From assembly GCF_003693445.1 (NCBI RefSeq), contig NZ_RFAR01000031.1, positions 1 through 35,374 on the forward strand: 35,374 bases of DNA, read 5' to 3'. This document shows, piece after piece, positions 35,346-35,374 of the stretch (its first letter is position 1; every line of letters begins with the position of its first letter). The translations under genes were made by a program, and so were the position numbers. This stretch comes from Aquitalea palustris. Lineage in GTDB: Bacteria > Pseudomonadota > Gammaproteobacteria > Burkholderiales > Chromobacteriaceae. The notes beneath the pieces are model-generated. The model saw nothing but the letters and a program-made list of their open reading frames with translations. It made no database searches and was not told the origin of the DNA.

Positions 35346-35374
35346 ACGTGGGCCAATGCAAAAAGCCCAGCTCG

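Overview
The window is a GC-rich (roughly 60-65 %) chromosomal segment that looks like a betaproteobacterium of the Neisseriales, probably Chromobacteriaceae (the Chromobacterium / Aquitalea / Vogesella / Pseudogulbenkiania group). This rests on the hemA-prfA junction, the general look of the proteins and the density of LysR regulators and signalling genes; it is an inference, not a species call. Coding density is high. I see no insertion sequence, prophage, CRISPR array, rRNA or tRNA. The only gene-free stretch above 300 bases is 26089-26585, and it holds RNA-like signals.

Layout. 1-636: the end of a methyl-accepting chemotaxis protein and a convergent 55-aa Pro/Ala/Ser-rich protein. 845-6261: a LysR regulator divergent from a four-gene catabolic operon (MHS-type MFS symporter, class II aldolase-like protein, 2-hydroxyacid dehydrogenase, M20 amidohydrolase). 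6275-7507: a membrane diguanylate cyclase. 7616-10334: an AraC regulator fused to an NTF2-like domain, a DAO/PuuB-type FAD oxidoreductase and a cupin. 10398-12743: a D-serine dehydratase (dsdA) with a divergent LysR gene. 12732-14507: an ABC exporter half-transporter. 14607-16199: an RNase D-like exonuclease translationally coupled to a Crp/Fnr regulator, followed by a DUF2892 membrane protein. 16279-19391: a LysR gene divergent from the glutathione-dependent formaldehyde pathway (class III ADH, S-formylglutathione hydrolase). 19454-22917: a guanidinobutyrase-type ureohydrolase with a sodium:solute symporter and a divergent LysR gene, resembling the Pseudomonas gbu locus. 22924-26088: pdxH, and hemA-prfA. 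26127-26585: candidate small RNAs. 26586-27503: a GcvA-like LysR regulator. 27513-33348: a three-gene signalling operon (REC plus degenerate EAL, REC plus a PilZ/HD-GYP-type accessory domain, and a 1279-aa hybrid histidine kinase ending in Hpt). 33599-35221: an MscS-family channel.

The region reads as a set of small LysR-controlled catabolic modules for nitrogen-containing compounds (a carbamoyl/ureido compound, an amine, D-serine, guanidinobutyrate) and formaldehyde detoxification. They sit between housekeeping genes and a phosphorelay that may touch cyclic-di-GMP signalling.

The most unusual part is 26127-26585. Just after prfA there is a possible promoter, a three-way-junction RNA fold and an intrinsic terminator on the plus strand. 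Facing it is a strong minus-strand terminator that no annotated gene uses. Together with a possible minus-strand promoter and a perfect 15-bp palindrome next to a GcvA-like gene, this suggests a small RNA divergent from a LysR gene, an arrangement like gcvA-gcvB or oxyR-oxyS.
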